Below are positions 1 to 5,530 of a stretch of DNA of 5,530 bases, piece by piece. The notes beneath the pieces are model-generated. The model ran no database searches. It saw only the letters and a list, made by a program, of their open reading frames with translations, and was not told where the DNA came from. A program made the translations under genes and the position numbers. Within the stretch, counting starts at the first letter, position 1, and each line of letters starts with the position of its first letter. The DNA lies in NCBI GenBank assembly GCA_023432075.1, contig JAEYVD010000272.1, forward strand, positions 1 through 5,530, given 5' to 3'. Origin of the DNA: Pseudomonadota bacterium. Its GTDB lineage: Bacteria; Pseudomonadota; Gammaproteobacteria; Burkholderiales; Burkholderiaceae_B.

Positions 1-781
1 GCGCGACCTCGGCGAAGATCTTCTTGTCCTCGTCCGACAGGCTCTTCCAGAGCTTGCCGGAGATCACCGTGTTCAGGTGATCGACGATGTGGCCGGTGAG
101 GATGATGTTCTTCTGCACTTCGTAGAACTTCTTGGCCTCGATGGTGGTCAGCGGGTTTTCCTGGGCTTCGACCGTGCCGTTCTGCAAGGCCAGATAGACC
201 TCGGCAAAGGCAATGGGCGCGGTGTTGGCGCCACAGGCGCGCGGCATGGCCAGATACGCGGCCACGTCCGGCACGCGAATCTTCAGGCCCTTCATCTCGC
301 TGCACTTGGTGAACGGCTTGTTGGACGTCGTCTGGCGCGTGCCGTAGTAGGTGGTCGCGACGATGTGGTTGCCGCTCTTTTCGTCGTAGCCCTGCGTGAG
401 CTCCTTGTAGATGTCGCTCTTGGTGTAGGCGATCAGGTGCTCAGGACTGCGGAAGGTGTAGGGATAGTACGTGACCCCGATGCGCGGAAAACTCTTGGCC
501 GCGAAGCTGGACCCGGAGATGATCATGTCGACCGTGCCCAGCGTCAGCCCCTGGTTGATGTCGTTTTCCTTTCCCAGTTGCGAGGCCGGATAGACGTCGA
601 TGTGATAGCGGCCGTTGGTGCGCTTCTCGATTTCCTGGGCGGCCCACACCGACGAGGTATGGAACGGTTCGGACGTCTCGTAGACGTGCGCCCACTTCAG
701 TTTGGTCTGCGCCAGCGCGGAGCCGCTGACGGCGATCGCGACGGCGGCAAAGAGCACTTTGATGGCGTTGCCTGGCTTCAT
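1..781 (-). CDS. dctP: TRAP transporter periplasmic solute-binding protein, DctP family (3' end beyond the left edge)
   Basis: The product captures a small carboxylate in the periplasm and hands it to the DctQ/DctM membrane subunits of a sodium-driven TRAP transporter. The visible 260 residues begin with a signal peptide: K3 and K8, a hydrophobic core at about 9–22, and an ALA-Q cleavage site after residue 24. Mature family landmarks follow: KWAHVYE (29–35), LGTVDMIISG (81–90), GLKIRVPD (165–172) and LQNGTVEAQENP (199–210). R169 in GLKIRVP is at the position of the arginine that typically binds the substrate carboxylate in this family. The start is supported by AGGAG five bases upstream. Family members are usually about 320–340 residues, so roughly 60–80 residues lie off the window. 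The GntR-type gene just upstream on the same strand suggests inducible uptake. The substrate is not readable from sequence; a sugar acid or other organic acid is likely. Confidence 0.93.
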   Translation of the reverse strand, partial: MKPGNAIKVLFAAVAIAVSGSALAQTKLKWAHVYETSEPFHTSSVWAAQEIEKRTNGRYHIDVYPASQLGKENDINQGLTLGTVDMIISGSSFAAKSFPRIGVTYYPYTFRSPEHLIAYTKSDIYKELTQGYDEKSGNHIVATTYYGTRQTTSNKPFTKCSEMKGLKIRVPDVAAYLAMPRACGANTAPIAFAEVYLALQNGTVEAQENPLTTIEAKKFYEVQKNIILTGHIVDHLNTVISGKLWKSLSDEDKKIFAEVA

Positions 782-786
782 GTTGT

Positions 787-791
787 CTCCT
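787..791 (-). promoter_or_regulatory. Ribosome binding site of dctP
   Basis: On the minus strand the bases AGGAG sit in a purine-rich run (AGAGAGGAGA), five bases before the ATG at 781. This fixes the dctP start and agrees with the signal peptide beginning at that ATG. Confidence 0.85.
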
Positions 792-825
792 CTCTTTGAG
801 GTGGCGGGCTCGGCGGCCTCGCGTC

Positions 826-866
826 ATGTTTTACATATGGAGTTCACCTACTGGAGCTGCACCTAC
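826..866. repeat. Tandem 14/15-base direct repeats plus a small palindrome, candidate operator region of dctP
   Basis: Two copies of nearly the same sequence lie head to tail: TGGAGTTCACCTAC (838–851) and TGGAGCTGCACCTAC (852–866). They differ by one inserted base and one substitution over the middle. Immediately beside them is the palindrome ATGT-ttt-ACAT (826–836). The cluster lies 45–85 bases upstream of the dctP start, where a transcription factor site would be expected. The neighbouring FCD-type GntR regulator is the natural candidate ligand, but binding is inferred. I could not find a convincing -35/-10 pair around it. Confidence 0.45.
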
Positions 867-915
867 CAACTGCGACTGCGAGTTGCCGCCGGCGCCCCCG
901 GGGGGGACCGACGGC
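867..915. other. GC-rich stem-loops between the GntR gene and dctP
   Basis: Just after the regulator's stop codon, in the direction of its transcription, GCCGTCGG (minus strand, 915–908) can pair with CCGGCGGC (892–885) through eight pairs including one G·U. The stem encloses a C/G homopolymer tract that reads C5G7 on the plus strand (895–906). A second small inverted repeat, CAACT-N9-AGTTG, occupies 867–885. No run of T follows on the minus strand, so this is not a typical intrinsic terminator. It could modulate RNA stability or read-through into dctP, or simply reflect base composition. Confidence 0.4.
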
Positions 916-921
916 CTGTTG

Positions 922-1635
922 CTATTCAGCGCGCAAGGCGTCGGCCGCACCGGGCCAGCTGGCCATCAGGCGGTCGTACGAGCAGGAAAGATGTTCACGC
1001 ATGGCGGCCCGCGCGCCCTGTTCGTCACCGGCCGCGATGGCGTCGATGACGCGGCGGTGTTCGGTGATGGCGACGGCCCAGCTGTCGGAATTTTCGAAGT
1101 AATCGCCCAGCTTCACGGAGAGCGGGTTGTGGCGTTCGTCAAAGAGTTCGCCCACCACCCGCACCAGCACGGCGTTGTTGGCCATTTCCGCCACACGCAG
1201 ATGGAACAGCCGGTCGCCGCGGATGGGCACGCTGCCGGCCCGCGCCTCGTCTTCCATCGCATCGACGGCTTCGCGCAGGCCTTCCACCAACGCGGGCACG
1301 GGATTGAGCGCCGCCTGCGCGGCCAGCTCGCTCTCGATGGTGCGGCGGGCGCGGATGGTTTCAAGCGGGCTTTCGGCGGTCAGGCTGGCGCGCAGCGCGC
1401 CGCCCGGGCTTTGCACGTACACGCCCGACCCCATGCGCACTTCCACCCAGCCTTCGACCTCCAGCGCGATCAGCGCTTCCCGCACCGACGGCCGCGACAC
1501 GCCCAGCTTCAGCGCAAGATCGCGCTCGGGCGGCAGGCGCGCGCCGGCCGGAAATTCGCCGGCCTCGATCAGCAGGCGAAGCTGATCGGCGATCTGGCGA
1601 TACAGGCGGCGAGGTTCGATGGTCTGAATCGGCAT
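922..1635 (-). CDS. GntR-family transcriptional regulator, FadR subfamily with FCD ligand-binding domain
   Basis: This is a 237-residue DNA-binding repressor or activator. The N-terminal winged helix-turn-helix spans about residues 8–75: LYRQIADQLRLLI, then LPPERDLALKLGVSRPSVREAL with the recognition helix, then the wing MGSGVYV (68–74). The C-terminal all-helical FCD domain runs from about 90 to 220. It carries the D/H/H/H set typical of metal-binding FCD proteins: D141 and H145 in DRLFH, H193 in TEHRR, and H215 in REHL. The ligand is therefore likely a metal-coordinated carboxylate, as in UxuR/LldR-type relatives. The gene lies upstream of dctP on the same strand with a 140-base gap, and diverges from dgkA. 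It most likely controls the TRAP locus. No good Shine-Dalgarno sequence precedes the ATG at 1635, but the protein start MPIQTIEP is typical of the family. The exact effector is unknown. Confidence 0.92.
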   Translation of the reverse strand: MPIQTIEPRRLYRQIADQLRLLIEAGEFPAGARLPPERDLALKLGVSRPSVREALIALEVEGWVEVRMGSGVYVQSPGGALRASLTAESPLETIRARRTIESELAAQAALNPVPALVEGLREAVDAMEDEARAGSVPIRGDRLFHLRVAEMANNAVLVRVVGELFDERHNPLSVKLGDYFENSDSWAVAITEHRRVIDAIAAGDEQGARAAMREHLSCSYDRLMASWPGAADALRAE

Positions 1636-1638
1636 ATA

Positions 1639-1655
1639 GGTAAAGTGGCCTTACC
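1639..1655. promoter_or_regulatory. Inverted repeat overlapping the regulator's translation start, candidate autoregulatory operator
   Basis: The sequence GGTAA-AGTGGCC-TTACC has perfect five-base arms and an additional symmetric G/C pair inside the spacer. It begins three bases upstream of the regulator's ATG and ends 20 bases upstream. FadR-subfamily proteins commonly bind short palindromes with GGT/ACC half-sites, and autoregulation is common. The assignment to this regulator is inferred from position and symmetry only. Confidence 0.5.
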
Positions 1656-1698
1656 AATTGACCAGAATCCTGCGCCTCCCGACGCTGGGTCACAATTA

Positions 1699-1740
1699 GG
1701 GTTTGCCCATCCGCGTCGGGATGTGCCACGCGGGCAACCC
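1699..1740. other. Interrupted inverted repeat in the gap before dgkA
   Basis: GGGTTTGCCC (1699–1708) and GGGCAACCC (1732–1740) are reverse complements apart from one extra T. Between them lies a smaller hairpin-capable segment, CATCC-N6-GGATG. The element occupies the middle of the 147-base divergent gap between the GntR gene and dgkA. It is followed by an AT-rich stretch (1741–1754). It may be a 5'-leader structure or a protein site for dgkA; I recognise no known riboswitch. I see no clear promoter in this gap. Confidence 0.35.
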
Positions 1741-1782
1741 TTATCTGTTAAAAAGCGGCCACCACGGCTTTCATCCGATTCC

Positions 1783-2181
1783 ATGACCCACGATCCGCAA
1801 CACTCGCCCTTCAAGAGCACCGGCGGCGCGCGCCGCATCCTCAATGCGCTGCGTTATTCATGGCAGGGCCTGAAGGCGGCCGTCAAATACGAGGCGGCCT
1901 TCAGGCAGGAACTGGCGCTGGCCGTGCTGATGATTCCGGCCGCGTTTTTTCTGGGCCGCACCACAGTCGAGGTGTTCTTTCTGGTGGGCGTGGTGGTCAT
2001 GGTGCTGGCGGCGGAACTGCTTAATTCCGCCATCGAAGCGCTTGCCGATGCGTTGTCGGTCGAACGCCATCCCCTCTTGGGGCGGGCCAAGGACCTGGGC
2101 AGCGCGGCGGTGATGCTGCTGCTTATATTTGCCGGAACGGTCTGGGTGGGGGTGGCCATCAGCCGTTTCGTCATGCACTGA
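1783..2181 (+). CDS. dgkA: Diacylglycerol kinase, prokaryotic small membrane type
   Basis: This integral inner-membrane enzyme phosphorylates diacylglycerol with ATP to phosphatidic acid. It recycles the diacylglycerol left over when phosphoglycerol head groups are transferred to periplasmic glucans. The protein has 132 residues; the E. coli enzyme has about 121. A hydrophilic N-terminus carries an amphipathic surface helix (about 17–36), followed by three membrane helices at about 44–58, 62–84 and 107–126. The active-site signature is intact: E37 and E43 near the first helix, then AELLNSAIEALAD (77–89) with E78, N81 and E85, and GRAKDLGSAAV (100–110) with K103 and D104. Each key residue is offset by nine from the E. 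coli numbering, with E85 matching catalytic Glu76. The ATG at 1783 is the only reasonable start, although no strong ribosome binding site precedes it. It leads the dgkA–ndh–pyrF run. Confidence 0.95.
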   Translation: MTHDPQHSPFKSTGGARRILNALRYSWQGLKAAVKYEAAFRQELALAVLMIPAAFFLGRTTVEVFFLVGVVVMVLAAELLNSAIEALADALSVERHPLLGRAKDLGSAAVMLLLIFAGTVWVGVAISRFVMH

Positions 2182-2217
2182 TACGGGTTCGCACCGCGAC
2201 GGGGATGCGACTCTATT

Positions 2218-2228
2218 TATACTGGGAG
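2218..2228 (+). promoter_or_regulatory. Possible -10 box and the ribosome binding site of the NADH dehydrogenase gene
   Basis: TATACT (2218–2223) matches the sigma-70 -10 consensus at five of six positions, but no acceptable -35 lies at the right distance. It is followed directly by GGGAG (2224–2228). GGGAG is only two bases from the ATG at 2231 but five from the ATG at 2234, which favours the second ATG as start for leadered mRNA. A transcript from this -10 would start about at 2230 and would instead be leaderless, using the ATG at 2231. Confidence 0.4.
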
Positions 2229-2233
2229 CCATG

Positions 2234-3550
2234 ATGCCTCAATCGACGTCAGCACCCTCCAAGCGCATCGTCATCGTTGGCGGTGGCGCAGGCGGCCTTG
2301 AACTGGCCGCCAAACTGGGCCGGATCCACGGCCGCCAATACATCACCCTGGTCGACAGCCGGCCTTTTCACATCTGGAAGCCTTCGCTGCACGAAGCGGC
2401 GGCGGGCACGCTGGATATTCACCAGGAAGGCCTGTCCTACCTGATGCTGGCCCACATGGACGGCTTCTCGTTCGCCCAGGGCCGGCTTGAAAGCGTCGAC
2501 CGCGAACGCCGGCTCATCACGCTGGACGCCGTCAATGACGCGCAGGGCCAGGAAGTCCTGCCCCGCCGCGAACTGGCGTACGACACGCTGGTGCTGGCGC
2601 TGGGCAGCACCTCCAACTTCTTCAACACGCCGGGCGCGGCCGAGCATGCGGTCACGCTGGACACCACCGAAAACGCCGAGCAATTCCGCCTGACCATGCT
2701 CAAGGCCATGGCGCTGGTGGACCAGGCCAAGGTACGCAACCCGTCCGCGCGGCTGGACCTGGTGATCGTGGGCGGCGGCGCCACCGGCGTGGAACTGGCG
2801 GTGGAGCTGACCGAAGCCAGCCACGTGGTCAGCGCCTATGGCCTGCCCAACTTCCGCGCAGACCGCGATCTGGCGATCACGCTAGTCGAAGGCGCGCCGC
2901 GCATCCTGTCCGCGCTGCCCGAGAAGATTTCGGTCGCGGCGACCAAACGCCTGACCGAACTGGGCATCCGCGTCGAGACATCCTGCCGCGTGTCCGAAGT
3001 GACGGACAACACCGTGCGCACCGCCGACGGCCGCGAGTTTCCCGCGCAGTTGTGCATGTGGGCCGCCGGCATCAAGGGCCCGGCGCTACTGGCCGACCTG
3101 GGACTGCCGCTGAACAAGCTGGGGCAGATCGAAGTCAACGAGCGGCTCGAAACGCCCGATCCGCACATCCTGGCGCTGGGCGACTGCTGCGCGGCGCCAT
3201 GGCGCGACGGCCGCACCGTGCCCGCCCGCGCCCAGGCCGCGCACCAGCAGGCCGATTACCTGACCAAGAAGCTGACGGCCCGGCTGCGCAACAACCCCGA
3301 GCCCACCGCCCCCTACGTCTACCAGGACCACGGATCGCTGGTGTCGCTGGGCCAGGACGCCGGAGTAGGCAGCCTGATGGGCAAGCTTGCCGGACGGGGA
3401 CTGTTCGTAAGCGGTACACTGGCGCGCCTGATGTACATGAGCCTGCACCTGATGCACCACCGCGCGGTGCTGGGCGCCTCGCGTACCGTCTCCCTCGCCC
3501 TGGCTCGCCTCCTCATGCGGCGCACGCGCCCGCGGGTCAAACTGCACTGA
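2234..3550 (+). CDS. ndh: Type II NADH:quinone oxidoreductase-like FAD-dependent dehydrogenase
   Basis: The product is predicted to oxidise NAD(P)H through bound FAD and reduce the membrane quinone pool without pumping protons. It has 438 residues, about the family's usual length. The first Rossmann fold (FAD) shows [12 protein letters not shown] (12–23), with D41 at the end of strand two. It is followed by [16 protein letters not shown] (45–60), a hallmark of NDH-2 proteins. The second Rossmann fold (NAD(P)H) shows [11 protein letters not shown] (177–187). ILALGDC (312–318), with D317, contacts the flavin. The quinone-site motif AQxAxQ is present as AQAAHQ (333–338). The C-terminal part (about 360–438) is rich in hydrophobic and arginine residues, as expected for the amphipathic membrane anchor. 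The alternative start at 2231 adds one Met. It lies between dgkA and pyrF, probably co-transcribed. A relative acting on another acceptor cannot be excluded. Confidence 0.88.
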   Translation: MPQSTSAPSKRIVIVGGGAGGLELAAKLGRIHGRQYITLVDSRPFHIWKPSLHEAAAGTLDIHQEGLSYLMLAHMDGFSFAQGRLESVDRERRLITLDAVNDAQGQEVLPRRELAYDTLVLALGSTSNFFNTPGAAEHAVTLDTTENAEQFRLTMLKAMALVDQAKVRNPSARLDLVIVGGGATGVELAVELTEASHVVSAYGLPNFRADRDLAITLVEGAPRILSALPEKISVAATKRLTELGIRVETSCRVSEVTDNTVRTADGREFPAQLCMWAAGIKGPALLADLGLPLNKLGQIEVNERLETPDPHILALGDCCAAPWRDGRTVPARAQAAHQQADYLTKKLTARLRNNPEPTAPYVYQDHGSLVSLGQDAGVGSLMGKLAGRGLFVSGTLARLMYMSLHLMHHRAVLGASRTVSLALARLLMRRTRPRVKLH

Positions 3551-3555
3551 ATCCC

Positions 3556-4374
3556 ATGAATTTCCTGCAAAAACTCGAACACGCCTGGACCACCAGCAAC
3601 TCGCTCCTGCAAGTCGGGCTGGATCCCGACCCGCAGCGCTTCCCGCGCGAATTGCAGGACAAGCCGGACGCCATCTTCCAGTTCTGCCGCGACATCGTCG
3701 ACGCCACCGCGCCGTACGCATGCAGCTTCAAGCCGCAGATCGCGTACTTCGCCGCGCACCGCGCCGAGGACCAGCTGGAAGCGCTGTGCCAGCACATCCG
3801 CGACAAGCACCCCGACCTGCCCATCGTGCTGGACGCCAAGCGCGGCGACATCGGCTCCACCGCCGAAAACTACGCCCGCGAAGCCTACGAGCGCTACCAG
3901 GCCCACGCCCTCACCGTCAGTCCCTACATGGGCCTGGACTCGGTCGAGCCCTACCTGGCGTGGCGCGACCGCGGCGTGATCGTCCTGTGCCGCACCTCCA
4001 ACCCCGGCGGCTCGGACCTGCAATTCCTGAAGATGGACAACGGCGAGCCCCTGTACCTGCACGTGGCGGGGCTGGTGGCTGACAAATGGAATGCCAATGG
4101 CCAGTGCGGCCTGGTGGTGGGCGCCACGTTCCCCAACGAACTGGCCGCGGTGCGCCAGCGCATCGGCGACGCCCTGCCCCTGCTGGTGCCGGGCATCGGC
4201 GCCCAAGGCGGCGACATCACGGCAACGGTCAACGCCGGCGCCAACGCGGCGCGCAACGGCATGATGATCAACTCGTCGCGCGCCATCATCTACGCCAGCG
4301 GCGGCGACGACTGGCGCCAAGCCGCCGCCGAGGCCGCCAAGGGCCTGCGCGACGCGATCAACGCAGTGCGCTGA
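3556..4374 (+). CDS. pyrF: Orotidine 5'-phosphate decarboxylase, type 2
   Basis: This cytosolic enzyme decarboxylates OMP to UMP, the last step of de novo pyrimidine synthesis. The protein has 272 residues, matching the longer type 2 subfamily rather than the roughly 230-residue E. coli type. The catalytic Lys-Asp-Lys-Asp set is visible: K59 in CSFKPQ, then D93, K95 and D98 in [12 protein letters not shown] (91–102). VGLDPD (20–25) with D23 binds the ribose. [10 protein letters not shown] (211–220) and R242 in NSSRAIIYA form the phosphate-binding end of the barrel. The ATG lies five bases after the ndh stop and has no clear Shine-Dalgarno sequence, so it probably depends on translational coupling to ndh. 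It is followed by a strong terminator, marking the end of the transcription unit. Confidence 0.97.
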   Translation: MNFLQKLEHAWTTSNSLLQVGLDPDPQRFPRELQDKPDAIFQFCRDIVDATAPYACSFKPQIAYFAAHRAEDQLEALCQHIRDKHPDLPIVLDAKRGDIGSTAENYAREAYERYQAHALTVSPYMGLDSVEPYLAWRDRGVIVLCRTSNPGGSDLQFLKMDNGEPLYLHVAGLVADKWNANGQCGLVVGATFPNELAAVRQRIGDALPLLVPGIGAQGGDITATVNAGANAARNGMMINSSRAIIYASGGDDWRQAAAEAAKGLRDAINAVR

Positions 4375-4387
4375 CGCCCCATTGCGC

Positions 4388-4433
4388 AAAAGCCGCTGCA
4401 CCGTGCGCAAACGCGCGGTGCAGCGGCTTTTTT
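4388..4433. terminator. Strong intrinsic terminator shared by convergent pyrF and cinA-type genes
   Basis: A perfect 16-base stem joins 4388–4403 with 4416–4431. It continues through one G·U and three G/C pairs to a CAAA tetraloop (4408–4411), giving about 20 pairs. On the plus strand the stem ends in six T (4428–4433), ideal for ending pyrF transcription 14 bases after its stop. On the minus strand the stem is followed by only four T, so it should also stop the incoming pgpA–cinA transcript, perhaps less efficiently. Confidence 0.95.
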
Positions 4434-4478
4434 CATGTCAACGCCAGCAAGTTCAGCGCGGGCGTTTCGCGTCGGGAT

Positions 4479-5045
4479 TCATCGCCGGTTGATCGGCGCA
4501 CCCGCGAATTCCAGCACGGCCCGCAGCGCGAACTCGACCGCCGCCTGCCGCACCTGCCCGCGGTCGCCCTGGAAAACATGCGTCACCGCGCGGCTGCTGA
4601 TGCCGTCGCCCACCCGCATCGCAAAGCCGAAGCACACCATGCCTACCGGCTTGCCCGGCGTGGCGCCGCCCGGGCCGGCGATGCCGGTGGTCGACATGGC
4701 CACGTGCGCGTTGGGCACGGCGAGCAGCACCCCGTTTGCCATTTCAAGCGCCACGGGCTCGCTGACGGCGCCAAAGTGATGCAGCGTTTCGGGCGACACC
4801 TCCAGTTCGGTAACCTTGGCGTCGTTGCTGTAAGTGACGAAGCCGCGCTCGAACCATTCGCTGGAACCGGCCACCGCGGTGACGGCGCCTGCCAGCAAGC
4901 CGCCCGTGCAGGATTCGGCGGTGCCAAGCATCCACCCCTGCTGCCGCAGCACATCGCCCAGCCGCTCGGACAGGCCGAGGATCGTCGCTTCCGACAACTG
5001 CGCGGCCGTCATGTTGGTCCGCGCGCCTTCATGCTGATCGTTCAT
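4479..5045 (-). CDS. pncC: Stand-alone CinA C-terminal-domain protein, nicotinamide-nucleotide amidohydrolase (NMN deamidase) type
   Basis: Family members hydrolyse NMN to nicotinate mononucleotide and ammonia, returning it to NAD synthesis in the cytosol. The 188-residue protein consists only of the CinA C-terminal domain; the N-terminal molybdopterin-binding-like domain of full-length CinA is absent. Visible motifs are GTAESCTGG (41–49) with the probable catalytic S45, VTYSNDAK (70–77) with Y72 and K77, and TTGIAGPGGATPGKPVG (119–135). These are followed by FQGDRGQVRQAAV (158–170). The ATG at 5045 is preferred because AGGAG lies seven bases upstream and the ATG overlaps the pgpA stop as ATGA. 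A second ATG at 5012 (residue 12, NMTAAQ) has a poor ribosome site but would keep the whole domain. It is often annotated simply as CinA. Direct enzymatic activity is inferred from the family. Confidence 0.92.
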   Translation of the reverse strand: MNDQHEGARTNMTAAQLSEATILGLSERLGDVLRQQGWMLGTAESCTGGLLAGAVTAVAGSSEWFERGFVTYSNDAKVTELEVSPETLHHFGAVSEPVALEMANGVLLAVPNAHVAMSTTGIAGPGGATPGKPVGMVCFGFAMRVGDGISSRAVTHVFQGDRGQVRQAAVEFALRAVLEFAGAPINRR

Positions 5046-5530
5046 CCCAAGACTCCTGTGCGGGCCACCAACGCCATTACCAGCAAGGCATAGCCGGCGG
5101 CCACGATATCGTCCCACATGACTCCGAAACCGCCCTTGATATGGGCGTCGAAGAACTTGATGGGTGGCGGCTTGACGATGTCGAACGTGCGGAACAGCAC
5201 GAACGCCAGCGCCTGAGCGACCCAGCCGGCCGGCGTAAGCCACAGCACCAGCCAGAACGCCACCATCTCGTCCCAGACCATTCCGACATGATCCGGCTGC
5301 TGGAGTTCTCGGCCGACGCGATGGCAGGCCCAGCATCCGTACAGAAATGCCACCGCCAGGAACACGCCGATGGCCAGGTCCGAGGCCGCAGGCGCCGCCG
5401 CCACCCAGATGGCCCAAGCAAGCAGCGTGCCCCACGTGCCCGAGGCCGGACGGATCAGTCCGCTGCCAAAGCCAAACGCAATCAGCCGGCCCGGATCGCG
5501 GCAGACCCAGGAGAGCGCCGGATACGCGGC
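5042..5530 (-). CDS. pgpA: Phosphatidylglycerophosphatase A (5' end beyond the right edge)
   Basis: This inner-membrane, Mg-dependent phosphatase removes phosphate from phosphatidylglycerophosphate to give phosphatidylglycerol. The reading frame is open to the window edge, with 162 residues visible. The E. coli protein has about 170, so only a short N-terminal piece is missing. Family motifs in order (numbered from the first visible residue) are: FGFGSGLIRPASGTWGTLLA (19–38); VWDEM (85–89) with the acidic pair D87/E88; FRTFDIVKPPPI (113–124); and GGFGVMWDDIVAAGYA (133–148) with D140/D141. Hydrophobic segments at about 33–49, 52–67, 91–113 and 141–157 fit a multi-pass membrane protein. An internal ATG at 5404 is not the start, because the conserved GTWGT region lies upstream of it. 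Its TGA overlaps the next gene's ATG by ATGA, indicating coupled translation. Confidence 0.95.
   Translation of the reverse strand, partial: AAYPALSWVCRDPGRLIAFGFGSGLIRPASGTWGTLLAWAIWVAAAPAASDLAIGVFLAVAFLYGCWACHRVGRELQQPDHVGMVWDEMVAFWLVLWLTPAGWVAQALAFVLFRTFDIVKPPPIKFFDAHIKGGFGVMWDDIVAAGYALLVMALVARTGVLG
5053..5057 (-). promoter_or_regulatory. Ribosome binding site deciding the start of the CinA-type gene
   Basis: On the minus strand AGGAG stands seven bases before the ATG at 5045, inside the 3' end of pgpA. It supports the upstream start over the in-frame ATG at 5012, whose nearest purine run (GAAGG) is too distant. Confidence 0.8.

Noticed and set aside
77..799. A 240-codon plus-strand open frame opposite dctP
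   Set aside because: The minus strand carries a clear signal peptide, TRAP binding-protein motifs and a ribosome site. The plus frame has no recognisable features.
796..2181. A 461-codon plus-strand open frame ending with dgkA
   Set aside because: Only the last 132 codons match DgkA. The upstream part runs antisense to the GntR gene, has no family motifs, and arises because high-GC codon bias keeps stops out of the opposite frame.
3387..3420. TTGCCG and TACACT near the end of ndh as an internal pyrF promoter
   Set aside because: The spacing is 22 bases, too long for a sigma-70 promoter, and both boxes lie within conserved coding sequence.
3052..3555. An in-frame extension of pyrF upstream, giving a 440-residue protein
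   Set aside because: The extension overlaps the well-supported C-terminal half of the NADH dehydrogenase in another frame and is low-complexity Arg/Pro/Ala-rich. Type 2 PyrF is complete from 3556.
3319..4410. A 363-codon minus-strand open frame opposite pyrF
   Set aside because: It mirrors pyrF and the end of ndh, has no recognisable domain, and runs across the terminator. It is a codon-bias shadow.
5046..5435. An N-terminal extension of the CinA-type protein to 318 residues
   Set aside because: The added part is pgpA read in another frame and shows none of the CinA N-terminal domain motifs. AGGAG and the ATGA overlap support the start at 5045.
1..5530. A new defence system, mobile element, CRISPR array or RNA gene
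   Set aside because: All open frames with real motifs are housekeeping or transporter genes. There are no long repeats, terminal inverted repeats, tRNA-like folds or composition shifts that would support such an element.

Overview
This window looks like chromosomal DNA from a high-GC betaproteobacterium. It most resembles the Alcaligenaceae (Bordetella/Achromobacter group). I judge this from the strong G/C preference at third codon positions, the protein sequences, and the local order pgpA–cinA(C-terminal type) facing pyrF. No database search was possible, so the genus is inferred. The window is densely coded: seven protein genes, two of them cut by the window edges. I see no tRNA, rRNA, CRISPR array, insertion sequence or integration scar.

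Left block (1–1635, minus strand): a FadR/FCD-type GntR regulator lies upstream of, and reads towards, a TRAP-transporter solute-binding protein (dctP) that runs off the left edge. This is the usual arrangement of a regulated uptake module for a small organic or sugar acid. The membrane subunits (DctQ/DctM) would be expected further left. The 140-base gap between the two genes holds a tandem 14/15-base repeat and GC-rich stem-loops. An inverted repeat covers the start of the regulator gene. These are the best candidates for operators.

Middle block (1783–4374, plus strand): dgkA (diacylglycerol kinase), a type II NADH dehydrogenase-like FAD protein, and pyrF (orotidine 5'-phosphate decarboxylase) follow each other closely. 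The gaps are 52 bases to the chosen ndh start and 5 bases before pyrF. The first two act at the inner membrane, in lipid recycling and in electron entry to the quinone pool. The third is the last step of UMP synthesis. A strong, nearly symmetrical intrinsic terminator follows pyrF.

Right block (4479–5530, minus strand): pgpA (phosphatidylglycerophosphatase A, N-terminus cut off by the right edge) is translationally coupled through an ATGA overlap to a stand-alone CinA C-terminal-domain protein (NMN amidohydrolase type). This block converges on pyrF and shares its terminator.

Overall this is an ordinary housekeeping region beside a transporter locus. I found no convincing new system. The findings are mostly candidate regulatory elements and start-site questions.
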